The notes beneath the pieces are model-generated. The model had not been told where the DNA came from. It saw nothing but the letters and a program-made list of their open reading frames with translations, and did no database searches. From assembly GCF_025574465.1 (NCBI RefSeq), contig NZ_JAOBPP010000013.1:78095-142094 (forward strand): 64,000 nt of DNA. Direction: 5' to 3'. Positions 1-9,548 of this stretch are shown here, piece by piece (within the stretch, counting starts at the first letter, position 1; each line of letters opens with the position of its first letter). The DNA is from Kordiimonas aestuarii (GTDB lineage: Bacteria; Pseudomonadota; Alphaproteobacteria; Sphingomonadales; Kordiimonadaceae). The position numbers were made by a program, and so were the translations under genes.

Positions 1-1109
1 TGCGCGCATCCGACGGGCAAACCATCAACGGTGTAACCTATCCCGAAAACTATTCAGACCTGATGACGCCGGTTCGCAATGCCGTGAAATCCTACGCGGT
101 TGCTGAGGAAACATGGGCCGGGTACGCGCAGGTGGATTTCGAAGGTGACAACTGGTTTGCCAATATCGGAGGCCGCCTTGTACACACCAAGACCAGCGTC
201 GATTACGCGGTGAACGAGATCACCAGTATCGTGTTTCAGGACAGCGGTGGGGCCACCAGCCACTATGAGGTGACCTATAGTGAGGCGGTGCCCCAGTCCG
301 ACAGCGGCAGCTACACCAAGTTCCTGCCCAGCCTGAATGCGGGCTATTGGCTGCGGGATGATCTGATCCTGCGCTTCGCGGCCGCGAAAACCATGGCGCG
401 GCCGTCCCTCAACCAGCTCGCACCCACCCGGGAAGACTATGCCTATGATGGCGACTTCTCGATGTATGTCGACGGCAATGTGGACCTGCAGCCGATCACC
501 GCCAAACAGATGGACGTGGCGCTTGAATGGTATCTCAAGGAAGGCTCGGCGCTGACGGCAGCGGTGTTCTGGAAGGATATCGACGGTTTTGTCACCTCGC
601 AGGCGACCTATGACGTGCCGATCGCGGGTCAGGATTTCTATGTCGAGCAGCCGGTCAACGGGCAGAGCGCCAAGGTGACGGGTTTCGAGGTCGGCCTGCA
701 GTATTTCTTTGAGAACGGTTTCGGCGTGGTTGCGAACTATACCTATACCGACACCAAGGCGAAGATTGACGGCGTGGAAGAGGGGCTTGAAGGTGTCTCC
801 AAGCATGCCTACTCGCTCGCCGGCATCTATGCGAACGACAAGTTCGAAGCCATGGTATCGGCTGACTATAGCGGCAAGACCATTGTCTCCCTCTACAGTC
901 CGATCGAGGGTGTGCCGTCAACCGGCGAGGCTGTAACCTGGGTCTCCGCGTCCTTCAACTATCACCTGACGGATGACATCGACGTCTATGTGAAGGGCAA
1001 CAACCTGACAAACGCGCAGGAACGGGCCTACCTTGGCGACCCGCGCCTCGTCTCCGGGTTCGAGAGCTGGGGCCGCAGTTTCTTCCTTGGCGCGAGCTAT
1101 AATTTCTGA
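1..1109 (+). CDS. TonB-dependent receptor, C-terminal part (5' end outside window)
   Basis: The reading frame is open from base 3, so this is the C-terminal part of a longer protein. It shows alternating beta-strand patterning typical of a 22-stranded outer-membrane barrel: TonB-receptor-like segments such as LRFAAAKTMARPSLNQLAP, a DVYVKGNNLTNAQERAYLG strand near the end, and a terminal aromatic residue (ASYNF). The family imports large ligands across the outer membrane using TonB-ExbBD energy. It lies directly upstream of glycan-cleaving and sugar-catabolic genes on the same strand, so I infer uptake of galactose/GalNAc-containing oligosaccharides. The N-terminal plug and TonB box are outside the window, so the substrate is not visible here. 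Confidence 0.9.
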   Translation, partial: RASDGQTINGVTYPENYSDLMTPVRNAVKSYAVAEETWAGYAQVDFEGDNWFANIGGRLVHTKTSVDYAVNEITSIVFQDSGGATSHYEVTYSEAVPQSDSGSYTKFLPSLNAGYWLRDDLILRFAAAKTMARPSLNQLAPTREDYAYDGDFSMYVDGNVDLQPITAKQMDVALEWYLKEGSALTAAVFWKDIDGFVTSQATYDVPIAGQDFYVEQPVNGQSAKVTGFEVGLQYFFENGFGVVANYTYTDTKAKIDGVEEGLEGVSKHAYSLAGIYANDKFEAMVSADYSGKTIVSLYSPIEGVPSTGEAVTWVSASFNYHLTDDIDVYVKGNNLTNAQERAYLGDPRLVSGFESWGRSFFLGASYNF

Positions 1110-1160
1110 GGATCGCATGAGGCGGGGTCTCCCACTCTCCCCGTCGTTTCCTCAACCACA

Positions 1161-1184
1161 GGGCCGGCACTTCGGTGCCGGTCC
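1161..1184 (+). promoter_or_regulatory. Intercistronic stem-loop with UUCG tetraloop
   Basis: A 10-bp stem (1161-1170 with 1175-1184, one G-U pair) closes on a TTCG tetraloop in the gap between the receptor and the alpha-galactosidase gene. There is no following T-run, so it is not a good intrinsic terminator. Such hairpins often protect the upstream mRNA end or damp read-through between a highly expressed receptor and catabolic genes; that role is inference. Confidence 0.55.
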
Positions 1185-1211
1185 ACGTGATGAAAGACCT
1201 GTTGGAGCAGC

Positions 1212-2510
1212 ATGATGACCTTACTGAAAACCGTTCGCCTCACCGGCATGGCAGCCTTGGCGGCGCTTGCACTCGGAAGTGGAGTGCACGCGACAGAACC
1301 CGCCTCGCCTGAGAAGATAACGAACTTCGAAGCGCTGAACATGAGCAATGGACTGGCGAAAACGCCGCCGATGGGCTGGAGCAGCTGGAACGGTTTTGGT
1401 GTCGCCATCAATGAGAAACTCGTTATCGAGACCATCGACGCCATGGTCGAAAACGGCATGCGCGACGCGGGGTATGTCTATGTAAATCTTGATGACGGCT
1501 GGCAGCGTTATGAGGGCAGCCGCGAGGATCACCCGCTGGAATATGACCCCGAGAAATTCCCGCGGGGCATCAAATATCTGGCGGATTATGCGCACGAGCG
1601 CGGCATGAAGCTTGGCATCTATTCCGGCCCTGGGAAGGACACCTGCGCGGGCTATACCGGCAGCGCGGGCCATGAGGCCGAAGACGCAGCCATGTTCGCG
1701 AGCTGGGGCATCGATCACCTGAAATATGACGCCTGCTGCTCCCACGTGAATGAAAGCGCGGAAGTCGTGCGGCGGGATTTCCTCACAATGTCCAAGGCGC
1801 TGATCGCGGAGAAGCAGGATGTGGTCTACCATACCTGTCACTGCGGCTGGACCAATGTCTGGGAATGGGCGGGCGACATCGGCGCCAACCACTGGCGCAT
1901 TGGGCAGGATATCTCGGACGATTTCGATTATCCCGAAAACCGGGAGCAATATTATTTTGACGTGCTCGACATGATCGACCGCGGCGTGGAGCTTGGCCGT
2001 TATGCCAAGCCCGGCCAGTGGAACGATTTTGACATGTTGATCGTCGGCCTTGACGGCAAGAGCAAGACGCTTGTGGGCGCAGGTGCCTCGAACATTGAAT
2101 ACCGCACCCACTTTTCCATGTGGGCGATGCTGGCCTCGCCGCTTCTTGTCGGCTCGGACATTCGCGACCTTGACCGCTACACGCTGGAGACGCTGACCAA
2201 CAAGGAAGTGATCGCCATCAGCCAGGACGCGCTTGGCCTGCAGGCGGAGAAAGTGCGCGACGACGGCGACCATGAGATTTACGCCAAGGAACTGTCGGAC
2301 GGCAGCTGGGCAGTCGCGCTTCTCAACCGCAACGGCACGACGGTAGACATGACGGTGAGCTGGAAACGCGACCTTGGCCTGCAGTGGGAGAGAGCGACCG
2401 TGCGTGACCTCTGGGACCATGAGGACAAGGGCACCTACGACATCCCCTATACGGTCGAGGTCATAGGGCATGAGGCCAAAATCCTGCGTCTCAGCAAACC
2501 GGCGAACTAG
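1212..2510 (+). CDS. Secreted alpha-galactosidase, GH27 family
   Basis: This 432-residue protein has an N-terminal signal peptide (hydrophobic core about residues 13-24, cleavage after an AxA-like HAT region). The GH27 TIM barrel starts at TPPMGWSSWNGFG and continues with YVNLDDGWQ. The catalytic nucleophile is Asp173 in HLKYDACC and the likely acid/base is Asp233 in RIGQDISDDF; the C-terminal part is a beta-sandwich. GH27 enzymes release terminal alpha-linked galactose, and some release alpha-GalNAc. Given the GH109 gene downstream, galactose is the more likely specificity here. Two adjacent ATGs exist (1212 and 1215). The protein acts in the periplasm or outside the cell, feeding the neighbouring importer and catabolic genes. 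Confidence 0.9.
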   Translation: MMTLLKTVRLTGMAALAALALGSGVHATEPASPEKITNFEALNMSNGLAKTPPMGWSSWNGFGVAINEKLVIETIDAMVENGMRDAGYVYVNLDDGWQRYEGSREDHPLEYDPEKFPRGIKYLADYAHERGMKLGIYSGPGKDTCAGYTGSAGHEAEDAAMFASWGIDHLKYDACCSHVNESAEVVRRDFLTMSKALIAEKQDVVYHTCHCGWTNVWEWAGDIGANHWRIGQDISDDFDYPENREQYYFDVLDMIDRGVELGRYAKPGQWNDFDMLIVGLDGKSKTLVGAGASNIEYRTHFSMWAMLASPLLVGSDIRDLDRYTLETLTNKEVIAISQDALGLQAEKVRDDGDHEIYAKELSDGSWAVALLNRNGTTVDMTVSWKRDLGLQWERATVRDLWDHEDKGTYDIPYTVEVIGHEAKILRLSKPAN

Positions 2511-2525
2511 GGCGGGAAGAGAAAC

Positions 2526-3434
2526 ATGACCTCCAAACCCTGGCTTGTCTACGCCCTTGTCACCGTGATCTTCTGGGGCCTGTGGGGCGCTTTCACCGGT
2601 ATCTCGTCCGAGCATGGCTTCCCTGAAACCCTGGTTTACTGCGTCTGGGCGGTGACGATGGTGCCGCCCGCGCTGTGGGCGCTTGCACGCATCAAATGGC
2701 AATTGCAATATGACGCAAAGTCGATTTTCTACGGTTGCATCATCGGCTTTCTCGGCGCCGGCGGGCAGATGGTGCTGTTCCACGCGGTGCAGACCGGTCC
2801 GGCCTATCTCATCTTCCCGGTGATTTCGCTCTCGCCTGTAGTCACAATTGTATTGTCCTTCTTCTTTCTCAAGGAACGCACGACGGCGCTGGGCTTTGTC
2901 GGCATCCTGCTCGCACTCATTGCGCTGCCGCTTTTCGACTATAGCGGCACGGAAGGCGTGGCGGACTATGGCACAAGCTGGTACTTGCTCGCGCTCATCG
3001 TGCTGGGGGCATGGGGTGTTCAGGCCTTTTTCATGAAGCTTTCGAACGAGAGCATGCATGCCGAAAGTATCTTTTTCTACATGATGGCGACGGGCCTTGC
3101 GCTTATCCCCGTCGCGCTTGCGATGACCGATTTCAGCCAGCCGATCAACTGGGGTTTCGGCCTTGGCGGGCCTTATTTTGCCGCGCTCATCCAGATCCTG
3201 AATTCCATTGGCGCGCTCTGCCTCGTTTATGCCTTCCGGTTCGGCAAGGCCATGGTGGTTTCTCCCATGACCAATGCCGGTGCCCCGCTCACGACCGCGA
3301 TCATCTCGCTCGCGCTTCTTGGTGTGGTGCCGGGCGGCTACCGCCTGGCGGGTATTGTGCTCGCGCTTGTGGCCGCAGGCCTTCTGGCGGCGGAGCCCGA
3401 GGAAGCCCATCCGTTGCAAGGCGAAAACGAATGA
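2526..3434 (+). CDS. DMT/EamA-family permease
   Basis: This 302-residue protein is hydrophobic throughout, with about ten predicted membrane segments in two EamA-like halves. The first runs from [17 protein letters not shown]; the second contains [20 protein letters not shown] and a C-terminal helix pair. The drug/metabolite transporter superfamily moves small polar metabolites across the inner membrane. Its place between an alpha-galactosidase and a GH109 gene, with a 4-base ATGA overlap into the latter, suggests it carries the released monosaccharide (GalNAc or galactose). No PTS or other sugar permease is present in this locus. The charged C-terminal tail is cytoplasmic. Substrate assignment is inference. 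Confidence 0.8.
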   Translation: MTSKPWLVYALVTVIFWGLWGAFTGISSEHGFPETLVYCVWAVTMVPPALWALARIKWQLQYDAKSIFYGCIIGFLGAGGQMVLFHAVQTGPAYLIFPVISLSPVVTIVLSFFFLKERTTALGFVGILLALIALPLFDYSGTEGVADYGTSWYLLALIVLGAWGVQAFFMKLSNESMHAESIFFYMMATGLALIPVALAMTDFSQPINWGFGLGGPYFAALIQILNSIGALCLVYAFRFGKAMVVSPMTNAGAPLTTAIISLALLGVVPGGYRLAGIVLALVAAGLLAAEPEEAHPLQGENE

Positions 3435-4780
3435 CGCACGCGGGACCAAATCGCAGGCAGTTCCTCGCTGGTGCCGGTGCTGTGGGCACGACCCTTGTGG
3501 CGGCGCGCGGGGTAACGGCTGCGCAAAGGACGAACGCCGGGCCGCTCCGGGCCAATGCGCTCGACGAAGTGCGCTTTGGCCTGATCGGGGTCGGTGAGCG
3601 CGGGTTTGATCACGTGCGAAGCCTCATCATGCTTGACGGCGTACGCATCGTCGCGCTCGCGGACCTGTATGACGACGTGCTTGAAAAATCGGCGTCGGAG
3701 GTGGAAAGCACGCGTGGCTACCGCCCCGATCTCATCAACGGGGACGAGCACGCCTACCGCCGCCTGCTCGACCGTGACGATATCGACGCCGTGATCATCT
3801 CAACCCCGTGGTCATGGCATGTGCCGATGGCGGTGGAGACGATGAAAAGCGGCAAACACGCCTTTGTCGAAGTGCCCGCCGCGCAAACCGTTGAAGGTTG
3901 CTGGGCGCTTGTAGATACAAGCGAAGCCACCGGCAAACACTGCATGATGCTGGAAAACTGCTGCTACGGCAGGTCCGAGCTGATGGTGCTGAATATGGTG
4001 CGCCGCGGCCTTTTGGGGGAGCTGACCCACGGCGAAGGCGCCTATATCCATGAACTGCGCTTCCAGATGAAGGATATGGACCGCCACACCGGGTCATGGC
4101 GTACGCCGTGGCACACAAGGCGTGACGGCAACCTGTACCCGACCCACGGTCTGGGCTCCGTCGCGCAATATATGAACATCAACCGGGGTGACCGGTTTGA
4201 CTATCTGACATCCGTCAGTTCCCCGGCCCTTGGCCGCGCGGCCTATGCGGCGGAGATTTTTCCCGCCGGCCACCCACGGCGGCAGGCGCACTTTATCGCG
4301 GGAGACATGAACACCACCCTGATCAAGACGGTGATGGGCCGCAGCATCATGGTGCAGCACGACACCACAACCACGCGGCCCTACAGCCGGTTGAACCTCA
4401 TCCAGGGCACAAAGGGCGCCTTCGCGAGCTTCCCCGACCGTATCGCGCTTGCTGGCGCGGAGGATGAGCATGCCGATTGGGACACCGACATGGCGCCTTG
4501 GCAGGCACGCTTTGATCACCCGCTCTGGACGGGAACGGCGGACCTCGCCGCACAACACGGGGGGCACGGCGGTATGGACCTCGTGATGATGTGGCGCATT
4601 GTCGCCTGCCTGCGCGCAGGTGAGGCACTTGACCAGAGCGTCTATGACGCTGCCGCATGGTCGGCCATCGGCCCCTTGTCGGCGGAGAGTGTGGCCAACC
4701 GCAGCAACAGTGTCGACATCCCGGATTTTACCCGCGGTGGCTGGGAAACAGCAAAGCCGCTTGACGTTGTAGGAGTATGA
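3431..4780 (+). CDS. Tat-exported GH109 alpha-N-acetylgalactosaminidase (Gfo/Idh/MocA fold)
   Basis: This 449-residue protein starts at the ATG that overlaps the permease stop (ATGA). It has a twin-arginine signal (RRQFL at residues 8-12, then a hydrophobic stretch), followed by a Rossmann fold with GVGERG at 53-58. The GH109 hallmarks include MLENCCYGR and [22 protein letters not shown]109 enzymes remove terminal alpha-GalNAc by an NAD-dependent oxidation-elimination mechanism, which explains the Tat route: the enzyme folds with NAD before export. The much longer open frame reaching back to 3011 only overlaps the permease and is not credible. An ordinary Gfo/Idh/MocA dehydrogenase is the alternative, but the signal, length and motifs favour GH109. 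Confidence 0.88.
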   Translation: MTHAGPNRRQFLAGAGAVGTTLVAARGVTAAQRTNAGPLRANALDEVRFGLIGVGERGFDHVRSLIMLDGVRIVALADLYDDVLEKSASEVESTRGYRPDLINGDEHAYRRLLDRDDIDAVIISTPWSWHVPMAVETMKSGKHAFVEVPAAQTVEGCWALVDTSEATGKHCMMLENCCYGRSELMVLNMVRRGLLGELTHGEGAYIHELRFQMKDMDRHTGSWRTPWHTRRDGNLYPTHGLGSVAQYMNINRGDRFDYLTSVSSPALGRAAYAAEIFPAGHPRRQAHFIAGDMNTTLIKTVMGRSIMVQHDTTTTRPYSRLNLIQGTKGAFASFPDRIALAGAEDEHADWDTDMAPWQARFDHPLWTGTADLAAQHGGHGGMDLVMMWRIVACLRAGEALDQSVYDAAAWSAIGPLSAESVANRSNSVDIPDFTRGGWETAKPLDVVGV

Positions 4781-4782
4781 GT

Positions 4783-6075
4783 ATGCAGGTGATGCAGGAT
4801 ATCGTATCCGCGCACAAAGGCGGCAGCCCGGTCGGCATCTATTCCGTCTGTTCGGCGCACCCGCTGGTGATCGAGGCGTCCCTGAGGCACGGCGAGGCCA
4901 CGGACAGCATCGTGCTGATTGAAGCCACATCCAATCAGGTCAATCAGGACGGCGGTTATACCGGCATGCGCCCGGCCGATTTTGTCGCGCGGGTATATGC
5001 CATTGCCGACAAGGTCGGGTTTGACCACAAGGACATTCTTTTTGGCGGGGACCACCTGGGCCCCAACTGCTGGCAGCATCTGGATGCGGATGAGGCCATG
5101 GACAGGTCCGACGTGCTGATCGATGCCTATGTGCGTGCAGGCTTCAGGAAAATCCACCTGGATTGTTCCATGTCCTGCGCGGGCGACCCGGTGCCGCTGA
5201 CAGACGAGATTGTCGCGTCCCGTGCCGTGCGCCTGTGCAAGGTTGCGGAAGCCGCGTGGAAGGGCGTGGGCGGCGAACCGCCGGTCTATATCATCGGCAC
5301 CGAAGTGCCGGTGCCGGGCGGCGCGACCGAAGACCTGGACAGCCTTGCCGTCACCTCGCCCGAAGCGGCGGAAGCCACCATCTATGCCCACAAGCGCGCG
5401 TTCGAGGGCGCAGGGCTTGCCTATGTCTGGCCGCGCGTGGTGGGGCTTGTGGTCCAGCCGGGGGTGGAGTTCGACCATCACAAGGTGGTGGATTATGTGC
5501 CCGGTGAGGCCAAAGCACTCAGCCGATTTATCGAACAGTTCCCCACGATGGTGTTCGAGGCGCATTCAACCGATTACCAGAACCCCTCCGCGTTGGCGGC
5601 ACTGGTACGCGATCATTTTGCCATACTCAAGGTTGGTCCGGCGCTCACCTACGCGCTCCGGCAGGCGCTTCTGGCGCTTGATATGATCGAGCAGGCACTG
5701 GTGGCGCCCGGGGATGCGGCGAACGTGCGCCAGACTGTCCTTGATGCCATGAAAGGAAACCCCGCCCACTGGCAGAAATATTACGCTGCCGAGGGGCCGC
5801 AACAGCGCCTCGATCTTGAATATTCCTACAGCGACCGCATCCGCTACTACTGGGCCCAGCCCAAGGTGGAGGAAGCTGTGGCCAAACTGGTGGCGAGCCT
5901 GAATGCCTCACCACCCCCCCTGACGATGATCAGCCAGTATATGCCCGAAGAATACCGCGCGGTGCGGGAAGGGCGGATCGGCAATACAGCCGAAGAGTTG
6001 ATCATCCACCGGATTGAAACCGTACTTTCAATGTATTCCGCCGCCAGTCAGGCCGAAGCGATGGACCCCGCATGA
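4783..6075 (+). CDS. agaZ: Tagatose-bisphosphate aldolase non-catalytic subunit / AgaZ-like
   Basis: This protein of about 430 residues belongs to the GatZ/KbaZ/AgaZ family (GIYSVCSAHPLVIEASLRH near the N-terminus, then FGGDHLGPNCWQ and VFEAHSTDYQ). In GatYZ and KbaYZ the Z subunit stabilises the class II aldolase; in comparative studies of GalNAc pathways AgaZ has been proposed to act at the tagatose-6-phosphate step. No Y (catalytic aldolase) subunit lies beside it. The start was chosen at 4783 because AGGAG (4771-4775) is 7 nt upstream of it; the ATG at 4777 overlaps the previous stop but sits too close to that site. It overlaps the next gene by 4 bases. Confidence 0.85.
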   Translation: MQVMQDIVSAHKGGSPVGIYSVCSAHPLVIEASLRHGEATDSIVLIEATSNQVNQDGGYTGMRPADFVARVYAIADKVGFDHKDILFGGDHLGPNCWQHLDADEAMDRSDVLIDAYVRAGFRKIHLDCSMSCAGDPVPLTDEIVASRAVRLCKVAEAAWKGVGGEPPVYIIGTEVPVPGGATEDLDSLAVTSPEAAEATIYAHKRAFEGAGLAYVWPRVVGLVVQPGVEFDHHKVVDYVPGEAKALSRFIEQFPTMVFEAHSTDYQNPSALAALVRDHFAILKVGPALTYALRQALLALDMIEQALVAPGDAANVRQTVLDAMKGNPAHWQKYYAAEGPQQRLDLEYSYSDRIRYYWAQPKVEEAVAKLVASLNASPPPLTMISQYMPEEYRAVREGRIGNTAEELIIHRIETVLSMYSAASQAEAMDPA

Positions 6076-7265
6076 TGTATTTGAATATTCCCGAAGATGT
6101 CCTTGAAAGCCAGAACGCCGTCTGGACCGCCCGCGAGATTTCACAGCAGCCCGAGACCTGGCAGGAAACCGCACACTTGCTCGCGAAAGTCCGGCCCGCT
6201 CTTGACGGTTTTCTCAAACCCCTTCTTGACGATCCCCGGCTGAGGATCATCCTCACAGGCGCCGGAACATCCGCTTTCATCGGGGAATGCCTTGAGCCTG
6301 TGCTGGCGTCGCGGCTGGGGCGCCGTGTGGATGCGATCGCTACGACTGACCTCGTTTCCGGGCCGGGAGACTATTTCCAGGCCGATATACCGACGCTTCT
6401 GGTGTCCTTCGGCCGGTCGGGCAGCAGCCCCGAAAGCATGGCTGCTGTTTCCCTTGCCGACGAATGCGTCGAGAGAACCTACCATCTGGTGGTGACATGC
6501 AATACGTCGGGCGAGCTCTATACCTTGTGCCAGAAGCGGGCCAACTGCTTTGCCATCGCATTGCCTGAGCGCACCCATGACCGCAGCTTTGCCATGACCT
6601 CCAGTTTTTCTTGCATGATGCTGGCGGCACTCGGCACCTTCCTGCCACAGTTTACGACAGAGGCGAACATTGCAGCGCTGGCTACTGCCGGCAGCGCCGT
6701 GCTCGAGCATTTCGGCGGCGAGCTGCAGAAGATTGCCGACATCAACTTTGAACGTGTGGTCTATCTGGGCAGCAAGGGCTTGAAGGGTCTTGCACGGGAA
6801 GCATCGCTCAAGCTGCTCGAACTCACGGACGGCAAAACGGTCACCACCTTCGATAGCCCGCTTGGCTTCCGGCACGGCCCCAAAACCATCATCAACCGGG
6901 AGACACTGGTGATAATGTTTGTCTCGAACGATCCCTATACCCGGCAGTATGATCTCGATCTTCTTGACGAATTGCGGGCGGATGGTGAAGTTGGCCGGGT
7001 GATCGCGATCGTGGCGCAGGCATGCCCTCGTGTAATGGCAGGCGATTATATGCTGGTGGAAGGGTTGCCGGACGCAAATGATACGTTGCTTTTATTCCCC
7101 TACATTCTGTTTGCACAGGTTTACGCCTTTTATCATGCGCTTTGCCTGGGAAATGCACCCGACAGCCCCAGCGCCTCGGGTACCGTGAACCGGGTGGTCA
7201 AGGGCGTGACAATCCACGACCATAGCGGTAAGGCCAAGGGACGGGCAGTCTCGGAAGTCGGATAA
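6072..7265 (+). CDS. agaS: SIS-domain GalN-6-P deaminase/isomerase, AgaS
   Basis: The 397-residue protein has two sugar-isomerase (SIS) domains. The first carries ILTGAGTSAFIGE and VSFGRSGSSPES; the second carries YLGSKGLKGLAREASLKLLEL and TFDSPLGFRHGPKTI. The AgaS family converts galactosamine-6-phosphate to tagatose-6-phosphate with ammonia release in GalNAc/galactosamine catabolism. It is translationally coupled to agaZ (4-base overlap, ATGATG) and 6 bases from the kinase gene, so one operon is clear. A GlmS-type isomerase is excluded because there is no glutaminase domain. Confidence 0.88.
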   Translation: MMYLNIPEDVLESQNAVWTAREISQQPETWQETAHLLAKVRPALDGFLKPLLDDPRLRIILTGAGTSAFIGECLEPVLASRLGRRVDAIATTDLVSGPGDYFQADIPTLLVSFGRSGSSPESMAAVSLADECVERTYHLVVTCNTSGELYTLCQKRANCFAIALPERTHDRSFAMTSSFSCMMLAALGTFLPQFTTEANIAALATAGSAVLEHFGGELQKIADINFERVVYLGSKGLKGLAREASLKLLELTDGKTVTTFDSPLGFRHGPKTIINRETLVIMFVSNDPYTRQYDLDLLDELRADGEVGRVIAIVAQACPRVMAGDYMLVEGLPDANDTLLLFPYILFAQVYAFYHALCLGNAPDSPSASGTVNRVVKGVTIHDHSGKAKGRAVSEVG

Positions 7266-7271
7266 GGGAAC

Positions 7272-8258
7272 ATGCGCGTGTTTATCGGAGTTGATGGCGG
7301 CGGAACCAAAACGGCCTTTGCGCTTGTGAGCGCGGAGGGGCATCTGCTTGCCCGGCATGTCGGCCCGACATGTTCCTATCTGAGCGCCGGCTATGACGGG
7401 GCGAAGGCGGTGCTGGAACAGGGTGTGAAGGCCCTGTTGGCTCGTTCTCACATCCCGCTGGCAGACGTTGAGTTCGCCTTTTTCGGCTTGCCGGCTTATG
7501 GCGAGGACAGCGAGACATCGCCGCTTCTGGACGCGCTGCCAATCGACCTCTTTCCTCTCGGCAACTACCGCTGCGACAATGACATGATCAATGCCTGGGC
7601 AGGATCACTTTCCTGCCGGGACGGTATCAATATCATTGCAGGCACCGGCTCCATAGCCTATGGCGAAAATGCCGGGAAATCGGTGCGGTGTGGCGGCTGG
7701 GGCGAACTGTTTGGTGACGAAGGCTCTGCCTACTGGATCGGCCGGGCTGGTCTTGCGCGTTTCTCGAAGATGAGTGACGGACGCTGTCCGCGCACGCCGC
7801 TTTACGATATCTTTCGCCGCCATTTTGCTGTGCGGGATGATCTTGATATCTCCGGCATCGTCCTTGGCGACTGGCGTGGGGAGCGGAACCGGATTGCGGC
7901 CCTTAGCCAGCTTGTCGCAACGGCGGCCCGGGCGGAAGACGGTTACGCACTCGGTATCTTTGCTGACGCGGCGACCGAACTGGCCTCAATTGTTGACAGC
8001 ACAAGGCGGTCGCTGGAATTTACGGAAGAAGAGACCGTTCCGGTGTCGTATTCGGGTGGTGTGTTTGAGGCCGGCGATCTCATCAAGCAGCCATTCCGCA
8101 GGGCATTGAGGGCACGGTATGCGCATTATGAGCTGGTGGAGCCGCGCTTTGCACCTGCTGTCGGCGCGGCCATCTACGCGGCGAAGCTTGCCGGGGCTCC
8201 GCTTTCTGCGGAAGCGTTAGGCGCTCTTTCCGCAGATACACTCGCCATCGCCAGCTAG
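7272..8258 (+). CDS. N-acetylhexosamine kinase, BadF/BcrA ATPase family (AgaK-like)
   Basis: This 328-residue ASKHA-fold kinase has the phosphate-1 loop DGGGTKT at residues 8-14. It also has an adenosine-site region NIIAGTGSIAYGE and VRCGGWGELFGDEGSAYWIG, matching the BadF/BadG/BcrA/BcrD and eukaryotic GlcNAc-kinase group. In this operon the logical substrate is free GalNAc released by the GH109 enzyme and imported by the permease, giving GalNAc-6-phosphate. It is the last gene of the operon and ends 1 base from the convergent repressor gene. GlcNAc or glucosamine are possible alternative substrates. Confidence 0.82.
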   Translation: MRVFIGVDGGGTKTAFALVSAEGHLLARHVGPTCSYLSAGYDGAKAVLEQGVKALLARSHIPLADVEFAFFGLPAYGEDSETSPLLDALPIDLFPLGNYRCDNDMINAWAGSLSCRDGINIIAGTGSIAYGENAGKSVRCGGWGELFGDEGSAYWIGRAGLARFSKMSDGRCPRTPLYDIFRRHFAVRDDLDISGIVLGDWRGERNRIAALSQLVATAARAEDGYALGIFADAATELASIVDSTRRSLEFTEEETVPVSYSGGVFEAGDLIKQPFRRALRARYAHYELVEPRFAPAVGAAIYAAKLAGAPLSAEALGALSADTLAIAS

Positions 8259-8259
8259 C

Positions 8260-9051
8260 TTATTCCACCGGATTCGTGGTGATCACCTCGACGCCCATGT
8301 CACGCAAGCGGTGGGCAAAATCCGCGGGGATATTGGAGTCCGTGATAAGCCGGGTGATGGCGACGGGGTCCGCAATCTTGTGAAGGCATACGCGGCCGAA
8401 TTTCGAGCTGTCGGTCACCACAATCACCTCGTTTGCGGCCTGGCACATCATTCGGTTGAGCGAGGCCTCGGGCTCATAATGCGTGGTGATGCCCTTGTCG
8501 ATATCGAAGCCATCCACGCCGAGGAAGAGCTTGTCGATCAGCAGGTTCTTCATCGCATATTCGGCCTGTGTGCCATAGAAGGCCATATTCTTGCGCCTCA
8601 GGCTGCCACCCAGCATGATGAGTTGCAGCTTTTCGCAGCGCGTCAGTTCCGACATGATGCCGAAATCGTTGGTGACGGCGACAATTTCCATGTCGTCGTC
8701 GATACTCGCGGCAATCTTGTGCGTGGTGGTGCCGGAATCAAGAATGATACTGTCCCCGGGGGAGATATAGCTGGCGGCCAGTTTGCCGATCATGCTTTTC
8801 TCATCCGTATGACGCTGCTGCTTTAACTCCAGCGCGGCTTCGCTTCGGGGGCCGTGGCTGTCGTTCAGCAGCGCACCGCCATAGGAACGGGTTGCGATGC
8901 CCCGCTTGGCCAGAAACTCGAGATCCTTGCGGATGGTCTGCGTCGACACCGAAAAAATATCCGCCAGTGTCAGTACCTGTACGCTGCCTTGCCGGCGCAG
9001 CATATCGATTATTCGTTCGCGTCTGCTGCTGGTGTCCCGCACTGCCTGCAA
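8260..9051 (-). CDS. agaR: DeoR-family repressor, AgaR-like
   Basis: The 263-residue protein has an N-terminal DeoR helix-turn-helix (residues about 10-60: RRERIIDMLRRQGSVQV, then VSTQTIRKDLEFLAKRG). A DeoRC sugar-phosphate sensor domain follows, with GDSIILDSGTTTHKIA and the conserved LGVDGFDIDKGIT. DeoR repressors typically respond to a phosphorylated sugar, here probably GalNAc-6-P, GalN-6-P or tagatose-6-P. The gene converges on the catabolic operon, so it does not share its promoter. Local regulation of the upstream operon is inferred from position; its operator was not located. Confidence 0.85.
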   Translation of the reverse strand: MQAVRDTSSRRERIIDMLRRQGSVQVLTLADIFSVSTQTIRKDLEFLAKRGIATRSYGGALLNDSHGPRSEAALELKQQRHTDEKSMIGKLAASYISPGDSIILDSGTTTHKIAASIDDDMEIVAVTNDFGIMSELTRCEKLQLIMLGGSLRRKNMAFYGTQAEYAMKNLLIDKLFLGVDGFDIDKGITTHYEPEASLNRMMCQAANEVIVVTDSSKFGRVCLHKIADPVAITRLITDSNIPADFAHRLRDMGVEVITTNPVE

Positions 9052-9548
9052 TTCCCGTAAAGCCAGATATCCTACTGCCAGTTATGGCGTGGGGCTTGAA
9101 GGTATAACCTCTGTTTGGGGATGTAAATTCAATACTCGAAGACCGCACAGACCTCAGTTCAGTTTTAGAGCATTGTTGCGGGATAGCTTTTTGGATAGAC
9201 CTTGGGGAATTTTGGGCGTTTGAAACGAGATGTTTAGCTGCTTCGATACGCTCAAGCTACGCTGGGGTGTTTATAAGGTATTGAAATATAAGGGGGTATG
9301 GTGCTGGTGCCAGGTATGTTCGCGGTGCTTTCAAGCGATATACAGAGGATGTGTCGCCCGCGAAGCGTGGAGAGCGCTGGGAGACAATTCGCCTGACCTC
9401 ACTGTCGAAGGACCCGCTTAGCAAGGTCAAGATGCCCGAGCTTACCATGCGATACTTGGCAGAATTTCGGGACTAGAGGCTGAAAACGGCCAGCGGTTCG
9501 ATGGTGAACCGGGAACGGATCCTTATATCTGCTGTGCTGGCCACCGAG
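9052..9548. other. Non-coding interval upstream of agaR
   Basis: No convincing gene is seen in these roughly 500 bases. The part next to 9051 must carry the agaR promoter. The remainder, up to the chemotaxis-receptor remnant at 9549, shows only short frames without motifs or ribosome sites and looks like decayed sequence next to an old insertion. Confidence 0.5.

Noticed and set aside
1221..3449. Long minus-strand open frame of about 740 codons opposite the alpha-galactosidase and permease genes
   Set aside because: Its translation is low-complexity, rich in His/Arg, without domains, and lies antisense to two well-supported genes; it is a by-product of GC-rich codon usage.
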